From Paractinoplanes tereljensis (GTDB lineage Bacteria; Actinomycetota; Actinomycetes; Mycobacteriales; Micromonosporaceae), in contig NZ_BOMY01000022.1 in the NCBI RefSeq assembly GCF_016862435.1, forward strand, positions 536,949 through 600,948: DNA of 64,000 nucleotides. Direction: 5' to 3'. The notes beneath the pieces were generated by a model. The model worked only from the letters and a program-made list of their open reading frames with translations. It did no database searches and was not told the DNA's origin. Made by a program: the position numbers and the translations under genes. Positions 1 to 8,416 of the stretch are shown here, piece after piece. Numbering within the stretch: the first letter of the stretch is position 1; every line of letters starts with the position of its first letter.

Positions 1-21
1 GGCAAGTAAGAATCTTCTCGA

Positions 22-49
22 CTGGTGGCCGACCCGAGTCGGCCACCAG
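22..49. terminator. Perfect 12-bp stem-loop ahead of first gene
   Basis: The arm CTGGTGGCCGAC at 22-33 pairs perfectly with 38-49 around a CCGA loop. It ends 7 nt before the GGAGG ribosome binding site of the gene starting at 67. There is no T-run, so it may be the terminator of a gene left of the window or a leader hairpin affecting the first gene. Confidence 0.5.
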
Positions 50-66
50 ATGCCCGGAGGACGACC

Positions 67-507
67 ATGTGGATTACTCGAGCGCGACTACAGCGACCAC
101 AGCCGTACGACGTCGCCCGAGCCCGGCTGACGAGCCTCGCCGAGAACTCGGGAGCGAGCATCTCGTTCGAGACCAACGGCGACGTGGTCGTGAGCACTCG
201 CCAGATGTCCGACGATGCCGCCGGCGCCGTCCGGGCCGGCCTCTCGGAGATCGAAGGGTTCCTCGCCACCACCCGCCTCGATCTGCGCGTGGTTTCGATC
301 AGCACCCAGCAGGTCGGGGCGGACGAACCCGCTCCCGACCTGGTCGGTATTGCGGAGATCGCCCAACTGATGGACGTCTCGCGGCCGAGAGTGCATCAGA
401 TCGCGCGACGGAGTGCCTTCCCCCGCCCACTCGCCGCGTTACGGATGGGTCCGGTCTTCGCGCGCCGGGCGATAAAGGAGTACATCGACTTCGAGCGACC
501 TGCCTAG
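67..507 (+). CDS. Helix-turn-helix DNA-binding protein
   Basis: This 146-residue cytoplasmic protein has an N-terminal region with no family I recognise (about 1-88). A C-terminal helix-turn-helix of the excisionase/MerR-like type follows at about 92-125, where VGIAEIAQLMDVSRPRVHQI is followed by a wing-like segment. It is probably a small transcription factor; no ligand domain is visible. The ATG at 67 is preferred over an in-frame GTG at 25 because GGAGG (56-60) sits 6 nt before it and the GTG lies inside a hairpin. Its stop shares the CTAG tetranucleotide with the convergent permease stop. The target is unknown. Confidence 0.75.
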   Translation: MWITRARLQRPQPYDVARARLTSLAENSGASISFETNGDVVVSTRQMSDDAAGAVRAGLSEIEGFLATTRLDLRVVSISTQQVGADEPAPDLVGIAEIAQLMDVSRPRVHQIARRSAFPRPLAALRMGPVFARRAIKEYIDFERPA

Positions 508-1919
508 ACCACTAGGTAGAGCAGGAAGACGAAGATGAAGCCGACCACCGAGATGATCGTCTCCATCACCGACCAGGTTTTGATGGTCTGCCCGACGGTC
601 ATCCCGAAGTACTCCTTGACCAGCCAGAACCCGGCGTCGTTGACGTGCGAGAAGAACAGCGACCCGCAGCCGATCGCCAGCGCCAGCAGCGACACCTCGG
701 GCTTGTCCAGGGTGGCGGCCAGCGGCGCCACGATTCCCGCCGCGGTGATGGTGGCGACGGTCGCCGAGCCGGTGGCGACCCGGATGCCGACCGCGACCAG
801 CCAGCCCAGCAGCAGCGCGTTGATGTTGGCGTCCTTGGCCGCGTCGGCGACGATGTTGCCCACCCCGACATCGACGAGCACCTGCTTGAAGCCACCGCCG
901 GCGGCCACGATCAGCAGGATGCCGGCGATCGGCGGCAGCGACCCGCCGAGCACGGCGTTGGTCTCCCGCCGGTCCATCCCGGACCGCTTGCCCAGCGACC
1001 ACATCGCCAGCAGCACCCCGAACAGCAGCGCCACCGGCGGATTGCCGAGCACGTCGAGCGCGTCCCGCACCGGATTGCCCTTGTCGGCGGTGAGTTCCCC
1101 GACGGCCCGGGCCAGCATCAGCACGATCGGCAGCAGCACGGTCAGCACCGCCGGCCAGAAGCCGGGGTTCCGCCGGTTACGGTCGGGCTCGGTGGCGTCC
1201 TTGGCGTAGTCCTCGTCCCCCGAGGCAACAGCCGCGTCGGCCGGTCCCAGGAGCGCCGGCACCGGCAGCGGCACCCGCTTGGCGATCCAGTTACCGAAGA
1301 CCGGCCCGGCCACGATCACCGTCGGGATCGCGCAGATCAGCCCGAACAGCAGCGTGAGCCCGAGGTCGGCGTTGAGACTGGAGATCGCCACCAGCGGCCC
1401 CGGGTGCGGCGGCACCAGCCCGTGCAAGACCGAAAGCCCGGCCAGGGCCGGAATGCCAACCCGCAAAAGCCCGATGTCCGTACGCCGAGCGACGAGCAAC
1501 ACGATCGGCACCAGGAGCACCACGCCGACCTCGAAGAACAGCGGCAACCCGACCAGGGCGGCGACGCCCGCCATCGCCCACGGCAGCGCCGAGCCGGAGA
1601 CCCGCTCGACGATCCGGTTGACGATGCCGTCGGCGCCACCCGACTCGGCCAGCAGAGCACCGATCATCGAGCCGAGCGCGATCAGCAGCCCCACGCTGCC
1701 GACCGTGCTGCCCAGCCCGGTGGTGAAGGAGGTGACGGTGGTGCCCGGTGAGGCGCCGGCGACCAGCCCGAGCGTCGCCGAACCGAGGATGAGGGCCAGG
1801 AACGGATGCCACTTGGCCCAGGCGATGAGAAGAACGACGACCACGATGGCCAGCACCGCGGCGAGTACTAGTTGACCGGTTCCGGCATCAGTGATGGCCT
1901 CGGCAGCGAGGGACGTCAT
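504..1919 (-). CDS. gntP: GntP-family gluconate/organic acid permease
   Basis: This 471-residue polytopic membrane protein has about twelve hydrophobic segments and a length typical of GntP permeases. Family-like stretches include GLPLFFEVGVVLLVPIV, HGLVPPHPGPL and ATGSATVATITAAGIV. GntP proteins import gluconate or related sugar acids with protons across the cytoplasmic membrane; the exact substrate cannot be read from sequence. No gluconate kinase is adjacent, so the pathway partner must be elsewhere. The ATG at 1919 has only a weak upstream GGGGG. It is transcribed divergently from the FUSC-type gene, with 56 bp between starts. Confidence 0.88.
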   Translation of the reverse strand: MTSLAAEAITDAGTGQLVLAAVLAIVVVVLLIAWAKWHPFLALILGSATLGLVAGASPGTTVTSFTTGLGSTVGSVGLLIALGSMIGALLAESGGADGIVNRIVERVSGSALPWAMAGVAALVGLPLFFEVGVVLLVPIVLLVARRTDIGLLRVGIPALAGLSVLHGLVPPHPGPLVAISSLNADLGLTLLFGLICAIPTVIVAGPVFGNWIAKRVPLPVPALLGPADAAVASGDEDYAKDATEPDRNRRNPGFWPAVLTVLLPIVLMLARAVGELTADKGNPVRDALDVLGNPPVALLFGVLLAMWSLGKRSGMDRRETNAVLGGSLPPIAGILLIVAAGGGFKQVLVDVGVGNIVADAAKDANINALLLGWLVAVGIRVATGSATVATITAAGIVAPLAATLDKPEVSLLALAIGCGSLFFSHVNDAGFWLVKEYFGMTVGQTIKTWSVMETIISVVGFIFVFLLYLVV

Positions 1920-1975
1920 GGGCCGGGCATACCCCCGCCCGGTTGCTTTGAATCTTCGTCGGGTAAAAGGGATAA

Positions 1976-3694
1976 ATGGCCAAGTTGATCATGCCCGAGG
2001 TGCGCGCGGCCGCGAAGGTCCGGCCGGTCGACGCGGCCTGGGCCTTCGCCCTGCGGGCCGGCCTGGCGGTGGCGGTCCCGCTGGTCGTCCTGGTAGCGGC
2101 CGGCCGCCCGGCCTGGGCCGGGGTGGCGACCTTCGGAGCTTTCACCGCCCTGTACGCCCGGGACGAGCCCTACGCCCGCCGCGCCCGCGTGCTGACCTTC
2201 GCCGCGGTCGGCCTGCTCGCCTGCGTCTTCACCGGCACTCTGGCCGCGCTGAGCCCGCATCCGGAGGCGTTCGGCGCGGCTGCGGTGGCGCTGACCGGCG
2301 GCGTGGCCACCCTGCTGTGCGGCCGCTTCCGGGTAGGCCCGCCGGGCGGCCTGATGTTCGCCTTCGCCACCGCCGTGACCAGCGCGATGCCGGCCACGCC
2401 CACCGACCTGTGGCGGCACCCGCTGCTCTGCGGCGGCTCCGCCGCCCTGGCCTGGCTGATAGCCATGGCCGGCGTCCTGGTAGACCGAGACGCCCCCATG
2501 CGCCTGGCGGTGGCGCGGGCCTTGCGAGCAGCCGCCGCCCTGAACGACACAGCCCCCACCTTCCCCACCCCGAACGAAGCGACAGCAAATTCCGCCGACC
2601 GACAGCAAACGCCAGGCGGCCCCGCCGCAGAACAGCCGCCGCCCGGCACGCGGAGGAGCGACACACCCCCGAGCCCCGCCGGGCTTGTTGCGCGGCAGCA
2701 GGCGGCGGCCGCGATCGAGCGGGCCTGGCGGGCCGTTCCGCCGGATCGGCCGGCGGAGGCGCTGCTGGTCGCCCGAGCCGAGACCGAGCTGAGCGGCATC
2801 CACGGCCACAGCCCGGAGGCCGCGAAGGCCCTGCGCGCCCTGGCCGACGCCGTCGCCCGCCGCGGCCCGGCCCCGATCGCCGAGATGCGGAAGGCGGAGA
2901 CCGACGAGGTACTCGGCCGCCGCGTCTACACGCTGCTGCTGCGCGAGCCCGGCGCCCGCCGCCCCGGCCCGGTCTGGCCGGCCGCCGCCCGGGTAGCGCT
3001 GGGCGCACTGGCCGCGGGCGCGGCAGCCGGCCTGCTGGCCCACGTCACCGGCCTGGGCCACCCCTATTGGGCGGCGCTGTCGGCGGTAGCGGTGCTGCAG
3101 GCGGACTCGATGCGGCTGTCGCTGCACAAGGCGATGCAGCGAGCGGCCGGCACCACCATCGGCCTGTTCCTGGCCGGCGCTGCGGTGGCCCTGCCCGGCG
3201 ACCACTGGACCCTGGTCGCCGCGATCGCGATAGCGCAGGTCTGCGCGGAGCTGCTGGTGGTCCGCAACTACGGCCTGGCGATGCTGGCGATCACTCCGCT
3301 GGCCCTGCTCGTAGGCGAGCTGGGCCGCCCGACCCCGGCCGCCGACCTGATCGGCGACCGCCTGGTGCAGACCCTGCTGGGCTGCGCGCTGGGTCTGCTG
3401 GCGGCGGCGATGGTGCGCAACCGGGCCGCCGTCCGCCACCTGAACGAGGCGATAACCGCGGTGACAGCGGCCACGACGGCCCTGCGACGCGATCCAGGCG
3501 GTCCCTCCGGCGAGGCGACGCGGGTCGCCCGAGCGTTGCTGACACTGCGCGAGGCGTACGCCGTAGCAACCGGCGAACCAGGCCTGGCCCCCGACACCAC
3601 CGAGCGAGTCCTGGCCACCGAGCGAGAGGCCCGCCAGTCCCTGGCAAAGCTGAACCGCCCAGACGCAAACAACCAAACCGACTCCCCCACCTGA
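1976..3694 (+). CDS. FUSC-family (aromatic acid exporter-like) membrane protein
   Basis: This 572-residue protein has two clusters of membrane helices, at about 20-165 and 330-480. A long soluble region rich in Ala, Pro and Arg (about 185-320) separates them. That layout matches the fusaric-acid-resistance/aromatic acid exporter superfamily, and the second half begins with the typical HPYWAALSAVAVLQ. Such proteins are thought to export aromatic or other organic acids; the substrate is unknown here. The ATG is preceded by AAGGG. The gene is divergent from the GntP permease and may share its promoter region. Confidence 0.8.
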   Translation: MAKLIMPEVRAAAKVRPVDAAWAFALRAGLAVAVPLVVLVAAGRPAWAGVATFGAFTALYARDEPYARRARVLTFAAVGLLACVFTGTLAALSPHPEAFGAAAVALTGGVATLLCGRFRVGPPGGLMFAFATAVTSAMPATPTDLWRHPLLCGGSAALAWLIAMAGVLVDRDAPMRLAVARALRAAAALNDTAPTFPTPNEATANSADRQQTPGGPAAEQPPPGTRRSDTPPSPAGLVARQQAAAAIERAWRAVPPDRPAEALLVARAETELSGIHGHSPEAAKALRALADAVARRGPAPIAEMRKAETDEVLGRRVYTLLLREPGARRPGPVWPAAARVALGALAAGAAAGLLAHVTGLGHPYWAALSAVAVLQADSMRLSLHKAMQRAAGTTIGLFLAGAAVALPGDHWTLVAAIAIAQVCAELLVVRNYGLAMLAITPLALLVGELGRPTPAADLIGDRLVQTLLGCALGLLAAAMVRNRAAVRHLNEAITAVTAATTALRRDPGGPSGEATRVARALLTLREAYAVATGEPGLAPDTTERVLATEREARQSLAKLNRPDANNQTDSPT

Positions 3695-3707
3695 CACCCC
3701 CGAATCG

Positions 3708-3762
3708 CGACCTTGACGAACTCCCGTCACCTCCCAACAGCGGCCCCACAAGATCGACAGCG
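3708..3762. repeat. Dispersed intergenic repeat, copy 1
   Basis: This 55-nt element begins CGACCTTG and ends ACAAGATCGACAGCG. It lies between convergent genes and matches the element at 3801-3855 over most of its length. The reverse complement of its ends recurs at 63697-63744. Confidence 0.65.
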
Positions 3763-3800
3763 CCGGGCAGCGCCAAGCCGAGCCAGCCATCCCCGCATCA

Positions 3801-3855
3801 CGACCTTGGCGAGCTCCCGTCAGCTCCGAACGGCCGCTCCACAAGATCGGCAGCG
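3801..3855. repeat. Dispersed intergenic repeat, copy 2
   Basis: This is the second 55-nt copy, 93 nt after the first and in the same orientation. Both ends are well conserved (CGACCTTG at one side, CCACAAGATCG near the other) and there are scattered substitutions in the middle. The spacing suggests duplication or neighbouring insertions of a small repeat. No ORF crosses it convincingly. Confidence 0.65.
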
Positions 3856-3911
3856 GTGGGTGGCGGCGGGCGGGACGGGCGGTGCCACGCCGGGCTGGGC
3901 TGGGCGGTGGG

Positions 3912-6035
3912 TCAGATTCGTTCGGCGCTGAACCAACCCGACGCGGACGGGCCCAGTGGCTCGTCCAGGTGCACCGCGAAGACGGCTCGCACCGCCGTCG
4001 CCACCACGTTGAGCAGGGCCGTCACGCCGCGGGCCTGGGCTTCGGCGGCGGGGCCTACCGCCCAGAAGTAGGTGGCCTGCTGTTTGACGATGCGGATTCG
4101 GTGGCTCTCCTCGGTGAAACCGAAGGTCAAGTGGGCGAACTGCTCGTAGTCGATGCGGAACTCCCGGGGCTCCTGCCGCATGTGTGGGCCGGGCACGCTG
4201 TGGCAGTGCACGCCCCGGTTGCTCAGGCCGATCAGAGAGCCGGCGTCCAGGTCGCCCAGCCGCACCAGCCACAGCGGACGCTCGGCGGTGCGCAGTGAGA
4301 GCACCGGCAGCCAGCGGTCCACCGGGCCGGGTTCGCGCAGCACCCGGCGCAGTTCCTCGACGGCGGCCGCGCGGGCCAGCTCGACCCGGTCGCCGGTCCA
4401 GTCGCCGCGCAGGCCGGCGGCCCGCGGCGAGCCGCCCAGCAGATGCCCGATGTAGGGGCGGACCCACCGGCGGCCCGGGTCGTCGAGCAGCATCCGCACG
4501 ATCCGGCCGGCCATCGGGCTGCCGTCGCCGGCGTCCAGCTCGTCGATCAGGGCGGCGACCTCGCGCGGCGACCGGTACTGGATGACCAGGTCCAGATAGC
4601 GGTCGACCAGGTCGGGGCGGCGGCCGCCGGACGCGGCCGGTTCGGGGGCGATGTGCCACAGCCGGGCCACCCATTTGACCGTGTCGGGGCCCCGGGCCAG
4701 CTCGCCGAGGATCGCGTCGACGACCGGGACGGCCGCGACGGCGCAGGCCCGGGTCAGCACGGCGGCGATCACCCCGGGCGGTTCGCCGGCCAGTTCGGCG
4801 GCGAACGCGCCCGGCGCGGCGAGACCGGTCAGCCGGGCGCTGTGCACGGCCGAGGCCACCACGAGGTCGATGAGGACCCGGGTGCCGGCCTGGGACGGCC
4901 AGGCGAACCCGGGCGGTACGGCGGTGGCGATCGCCCGGGACAGCACCCGCCGGTCGGCCCGCACCAGCTCGGCCATCACCTCGACCACACCGCTCGGGGT
5001 CAGCCCGGCGAGCCGCGGGACGAACCGGCGCATCGGTTCCGGGTCGAGCCGGGCCAGCACCGGCCCGGTCGTGCCCGGCCCTTCGGCGACCACCGCGTCG
5101 GCCAGGGCGTCGGCCGCGTCGTGGTCAGTGGTCTCGAGGTGGCCGATGAGCGCCGCGACGTGCCCGGGGTCGCACCGGGCAGCCGCCCGCGCGAGCGCGT
5201 CGTCGATCGGGACCGCCCCCAGCAGCCCGATGAACTCGATGGCGTGCTGACAGTGCCCGGCCGCCCGACCGATCAACCGACCGGCCCGCTCGTCGGCGCC
5301 GACGTCGCGCAGCGCGGCGCCGAGCGCGGCCGCCACCGGGATCCGGGCTACGGCCCGATCCAGCACCCCGTCCAGTTGGCTCTCAGACCGCTGGCCGGCG
5401 GCGGAGTGATGCTCGGCCCGCCCATCGTCCGGTTGACGCTCGGACCGCCGGTCGGCGGCGGAGTGATGCTCGGCCCGCCCACCGTCCGCTTGACGCTCGG
5501 GCCGCTGGCCGGCTGCAGCCTGGTCATGTTCGGCTTGCCCACCGTCCGCTTCGGACAGCGCCGCCACCAGCGCGATCATCTCCGGGCGCCGATCGAGCCG
5601 GACCTCGACGGCTGCGTCGAGCAGGGCATCGCGTTCCGGCGGTTCGAGCAGGCCGGACACCGCGACGACCTCGGGGGCACCAAGCCCGGCGGCGAAAGCG
5701 GCGAAGGCCGCGCGGCCCGGATCGGGCAGTGCGGTGAGGATCGCCGCGATCTCGGCGGCGGGCCGCTGGCAGGCGGCAGCCAGCACCCGGCCGGCGTCGG
5801 CCGGGTCCAGGACCTCGACGACGCCGGCCACCTCGCCCGCCGTCCGGCTCGCGCCGATCGCATCGAGCAGCATCTCGGCCGGCCGGTGCCCACCGGCGGC
5901 GCGCATCTCGGTGATCCGGCGCACCACGGCGGACGGGGCAAGCCACGGCAGGCGCCCGGCCGGGCTGCCGTCGACCATCATGGACGGATTGAAGCACGTG
6001 ACGGCCGCAAGCGGGCCGCACAACCTGTCAGCCAT
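3912..6035 (-). CDS. Large hypothetical protein with internal 19-residue repeats
   Basis: This 707-residue soluble protein has no family I recognise. It is Ala/Leu/Arg-rich and largely helical, with short segments resembling helical repeats (for example VLDPADAGRVLAAACQ). At about 165-220 it has three tandem 19-residue hydrophilic units containing RAEHHSAA, encoded by a 57-bp DNA repeat. The C-terminus is more globular (VKQQATYFWAVG near 650). There is no signal peptide or membrane segment. The ATG at 6035 has only a weak ribosome binding site; ATG codons near 5981 are alternatives. It lies downstream of the RidA-like gene on the same strand. Confidence 0.7.
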   Translation of the reverse strand: MADRLCGPLAAVTCFNPSMMVDGSPAGRLPWLAPSAVVRRITEMRAAGGHRPAEMLLDAIGASRTAGEVAGVVEVLDPADAGRVLAAACQRPAAEIAAILTALPDPGRAAFAAFAAGLGAPEVVAVSGLLEPPERDALLDAAVEVRLDRRPEMIALVAALSEADGGQAEHDQAAAGQRPERQADGGRAEHHSAADRRSERQPDDGRAEHHSAAGQRSESQLDGVLDRAVARIPVAAALGAALRDVGADERAGRLIGRAAGHCQHAIEFIGLLGAVPIDDALARAAARCDPGHVAALIGHLETTDHDAADALADAVVAEGPGTTGPVLARLDPEPMRRFVPRLAGLTPSGVVEVMAELVRADRRVLSRAIATAVPPGFAWPSQAGTRVLIDLVVASAVHSARLTGLAAPGAFAAELAGEPPGVIAAVLTRACAVAAVPVVDAILGELARGPDTVKWVARLWHIAPEPAASGGRRPDLVDRYLDLVIQYRSPREVAALIDELDAGDGSPMAGRIVRMLLDDPGRRWVRPYIGHLLGGSPRAAGLRGDWTGDRVELARAAAVEELRRVLREPGPVDRWLPVLSLRTAERPLWLVRLGDLDAGSLIGLSNRGVHCHSVPGPHMRQEPREFRIDYEQFAHLTFGFTEESHRIRIVKQQATYFWAVGPAAEAQARGVTALLNVVATAVRAVFAVHLDEPLGPSASGWFSAERI
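5382..5552 (-). repeat. 57-bp tandem repeat inside coding sequence, three copies
   Basis: Units lie at 5382-5438, 5439-5495 and 5496-5552. The first two are nearly identical and the third is more diverged, with a degenerate partial unit before 5382. Because 57 is a multiple of three, the frame of the host gene is kept and each unit adds 19 residues. Confidence 0.85.
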
Positions 6036-6106
6036 CCGCCGTCATCAACGACGGCCGGCCCCGGCGCACCACCGCGATGCCCCGGCTCCGGCCGGGGACA
6101 CCGCCG

Positions 6107-6502
6107 TCACGCCACCGCGATGGCCTCGATCTCCAGGAGCCATTCCTCGGCGTAGATGCCGGTGATGATGATGGTGAGAGCCGGATGGTGATCGCCGAGC
6201 ACCTCGGCCCGGATCCGGCTGTTGGCCGCCCGATACCGGCGATCGGACAGGTACGTGGTGACCTTGGCCAGGTGGCCCAGGCTCAGGCCGGCCTCGGCCA
6301 GCACGGCGCCGATGTTCGCCCAGACGAGCCGGCACTGGGTGTCGAAGTCGTCCGGCACCTTGCCGTCGCTGTCCGCCCACGGCACCTGACCGCTGACGAA
6401 GACGATCCGCTGGGCACCGGTAACGAGCGTGCCATGGGTGTAGTTGCCGGTCGGCGCGGGCAGGGCGGCCGGGTCGACGGCCGTGATGCTGGCGTGGTCC
6501 AC
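6107..6502 (-). CDS. RidA/YjgF-like protein lacking the catalytic arginine
   Basis: This 131-residue protein of the YjgF/YER057c/UK114 fold shows VFVSGQVPW near the start, NIGAVLAEAGLSLGHLAKVT in the middle and LEIEAIAV at the end. In true RidA enamine/imine deaminases the conserved arginine lies in a PARS motif; here the aligned positions read PALT, so Arg is replaced by Leu. That makes the RidA reaction unlikely. The protein may belong to another Rid subgroup with an unknown ligand. The GTG at 6502 is chosen because GGGGGAG lies 5 nt upstream; an in-frame ATG at 6547 has no such site. Confidence 0.82.
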   Translation of the reverse strand: MDHASITAVDPAALPAPTGNYTHGTLVTGAQRIVFVSGQVPWADSDGKVPDDFDTQCRLVWANIGAVLAEAGLSLGHLAKVTTYLSDRRYRAANSRIRAEVLGDHHPALTIIITGIYAEEWLLEIEAIAVA

Positions 6503-6577
6503 GTGATCTCCCCCGGTGAGCCGGCGCGGGTGGCACCGGCGACTCACCGGACGATATCGACAGCGGCCAACCCGTCG

Positions 6578-7249
6578 TCAGCCGGCGAGGCCGGCCTTCA
6601 CCGCTCGGGTTACCTCGTCGGCAAGGATTTCCGGGCGGCCCTCGGCTAGGCCGTCCAGGGCCAGCGCGGCCACCACGGCCGGGTCGGTCTTCTGGTCGGC
6701 GGGGACGTGCGCGGCCATGTCGGTGGCCATGTAGCCGACGTGCAGCGCCGCCACTTCGATGCCGCGCGGGGCCAGCTCGTCGCGTACCGCTCGGGTCATC
6801 GCCCAGCCCGCCGCCTTGGCCGCGGAGTAGGCACCGGCCTGGGCCGGGTGCCACCACGACAGCACGGACAGCACGTTGAGGATCGCGCCGCCGCCGTTGG
6901 CCTCGATCGCCGGGACGAACGCCCTGGTCACACCGAGGGTGCCGAAGTAGTGGGTCTCCATTTCCAGGCGGATCTGGTCCAGGTCGCCGTCGATCAGGCT
7001 CTGGCCCAGGGACGTGCCGGCGTTGTTGATCAGCAGGGTGGCGTCGCCGGCCGTCTTGGCAGCCTGTGCGATCGAGGCCGGGTCGGTGATGTCCAGCTGC
7101 AGCGGGATCGCGCCGGGGAGATCGATGCTGTCCAGCACCCGCGCGGCGGCGTAGACCTTGGCGCCGCGCTCGAGGAGCTGGGCGGCGAAGTGGCGGCCTA
7201 GGCCGCGGTTGGCACCGGTGACGACGGCTACCGAGTTCGTGATGTCCAT
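6578..7249 (-). CDS. Short-chain dehydrogenase/reductase
   Basis: This 223-residue classical SDR has the nucleotide-binding TGANRGLG at about 11-18, NNAG near 75 and the catalytic Tyr/Lys in YSAAK. A Ser-containing strand precedes the Tyr. It should be a cytoplasmic NAD(P)(H)-dependent oxidoreductase of unknown substrate. The ATG at 7249 has no Shine-Dalgarno sequence, but TAATCT lies 7 nt upstream, so the transcript may be leaderless. It is divergent from a TetR gene, and two palindromes in the shared 72-bp region suggest repression by that regulator. Confidence 0.88.
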   Translation of the reverse strand: MDITNSVAVVTGANRGLGRHFAAQLLERGAKVYAAARVLDSIDLPGAIPLQLDITDPASIAQAAKTAGDATLLINNAGTSLGQSLIDGDLDQIRLEMETHYFGTLGVTRAFVPAIEANGGGAILNVLSVLSWWHPAQAGAYSAAKAAGWAMTRAVRDELAPRGIEVAALHVGYMATDMAAHVPADQKTDPAVVAALALDGLAEGRPEILADEVTRAVKAGLAG

Positions 7250-7254
7250 GCGAC

Positions 7255-7276
7255 TTAGATTACGAGTGACATCTAA
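7255..7276. promoter_or_regulatory. Palindromic TetR-type operator 1
   Basis: TTAGAT at 7255-7260 and ATCTAA at 7271-7276 form an inverted repeat with a 10-nt spacer. It overlaps the inferred -10 (TAATCT on the minus strand, 7257-7262) of the SDR gene, so bound repressor would block that promoter. Confidence 0.6.
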
Positions 7277-7290
7277 AGGCCGCAAGGTAA

Positions 7291-7310
7291 TAGATGACAC
7301 ACGCCATCTA
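7291..7310. promoter_or_regulatory. Palindromic TetR-type operator 2
   Basis: TAGATG at 7291-7296 and CATCTA at 7305-7310 form an inverted repeat with an 8-nt spacer. It shares the TAGAT half-site with operator 1 and abuts TATACT (7309-7314), the inferred -10 of the TetR gene. It is likely the autoregulatory site. Confidence 0.6.
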
Positions 7311-7321
7311 TACTCAGGTTC

Positions 7322-7825
7322 ATGGGACGGGTGTCGCAGGCGCAGGCGCAGGAGAACCGGAAGCGGATCGTCGAGACGGCGGCCCGGCTGTTCCGCGAGC
7401 GCGGGGTGGACGGGGTGAGCGTGGCCGACGTGATGGCCGAGGTCGGGCTGACCCACGGTGGCTTCTACAAGCAGTTCGCATCCAAGGACGCGCTGGTCGC
7501 CGAGGCGGTCGAGCACGCCTTTGCGGGGATGGCCGAGCGGCTGCGCGGGCTCGACCGGGAGACCTTCCTGCGGGAGTACCTCTCCCCCGAACACCGGGAC
7601 AATCCGGGGATCGGCTGCCCGGCGGCCGGGTTCGGCGGCGACCTGGCGCGTGAGGATGGCGCTCTCCCGGCGTACACGCAAGGGGTTGATCTTTATGCGG
7701 AATGGCTCGGAGATGATCTCGCGGCGGTAAGCACCCTGGTCGGAGCGATGGTGCTCGCGCGCGCGACGGCCGGCACCGAGCTCTCCGACCGGATCCTGGA
7801 GGCGGCGAAGGCCGCCCTAGCGTAG
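7322..7825 (+). CDS. TetR-family repressor of the divergent SDR gene
   Basis: This 167-residue protein has the N-terminal TetR helix-turn-helix at about 15-55, including VSVADVMAEVGLTHGGFYKQF. The ligand domain is short, with IGCPAAGF, which resembles C-terminal domains of regulators placed next to oxidoreductases. TATACT sits 7 nt before the ATG with no Shine-Dalgarno, so a leaderless mRNA is likely. Two TAGAT palindromes upstream are the probable operators for itself and the SDR gene. The 3' end overlaps the convergent TetR gene by 9 bp. Confidence 0.88.
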   Translation: MGRVSQAQAQENRKRIVETAARLFRERGVDGVSVADVMAEVGLTHGGFYKQFASKDALVAEAVEHAFAGMAERLRGLDRETFLREYLSPEHRDNPGIGCPAAGFGGDLAREDGALPAYTQGVDLYAEWLGDDLAAVSTLVGAMVLARATAGTELSDRILEAAKAALA

Positions 7826-8416
7826 GCGGAAATTGGCCTCGAGGATGTTCAGCGCCTCCTCGAGCTGCCCGAGATCTTCCGGGCCGAAGCCGTTGGCCGA
7901 ACCGGGCGGGGTGATCGCCACGACGACGCCGACGATGGCGCCCGCCACCACCCGGTAGCTGAGGTCGTCGGCGCTCCCGCCGTCCCGCTCGGCCAGGGCG
8001 GCGGCGAGCATGTCGACCGCCATCACCGTCTGGTTCATCACCCGCGCCCGCAGCTCGGGCACCGCCTGGTAGATCCGCTGGCGGCGCCGCTCGCTCTCCC
8101 ACTCCTCCGCGCTGAACTGCAGGAAGACCGACTTCATGCCGTTCAGCAGCGCCTTGACCGGGGAGACGCCGGGCGGCTGCGCCTTGATCGCCTCGACGAT
8201 CAGCGGGTCGTAGTCGTCGGTGAGGATGACGTCTTCCTTGGTCGGGAAGTAGCGGAAGAACGTGCTCGGCGAGACCTCGGCCGCCTCCGCGATCTGGTCC
8301 ACGGTGGTTGCCGCGTACCCCTGCTCCTCGAAGAGCCGGATCGCCTGCTCGCGGATGGCGAGCCGGGTCTTTGCCTTCTTGCGTTCCCGCAGGCCGGCTG
8401 GCAGGGGCGAGGTCAT
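7817..8416 (-). CDS. TetR-family regulator co-transcribed with MFS exporter
   Basis: This 199-residue regulator has a helix-turn-helix at about 14-60 (TTVDQIAEAAEVSPSTFFRY) and a helical ligand domain with an acidic, hydrophobic C-terminal half. It starts inside the end of the upstream MFS gene with an ATGA overlap, so the two are translationally coupled. It probably represses the pair through the composite palindrome at 9925-9958. The ligand is unknown but likely a compound exported by the MFS protein. Confidence 0.88.
   Translation of the reverse strand: MTSPLPAGLRERKKAKTRLAIREQAIRLFEEQGYAATTVDQIAEAAEVSPSTFFRYFPTKEDVILTDDYDPLIVEAIKAQPPGVSPVKALLNGMKSVFLQFSAEEWESERRRQRIYQAVPELRARVMNQTVMAVDMLAAALAERDGGSADDLSYRVVAGAIVGVVVAITPPGSANGFGPEDLGQLEEALNILEANFRLR

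Noticed and set aside
5382..5552. Possible CRISPR-like repeats
   Set aside because: Three head-to-tail units without spacers, in frame with a gene, are a tandem repeat and not an array.
4443..6155. A 570-codon open frame opposite the large hypothetical gene
   Set aside because: I considered it because neither strand has a known family. The minus strand has better amino-acid balance, helical repeats and a globular C-terminus, while the plus strand is Gly/Arg/Asp-rich.
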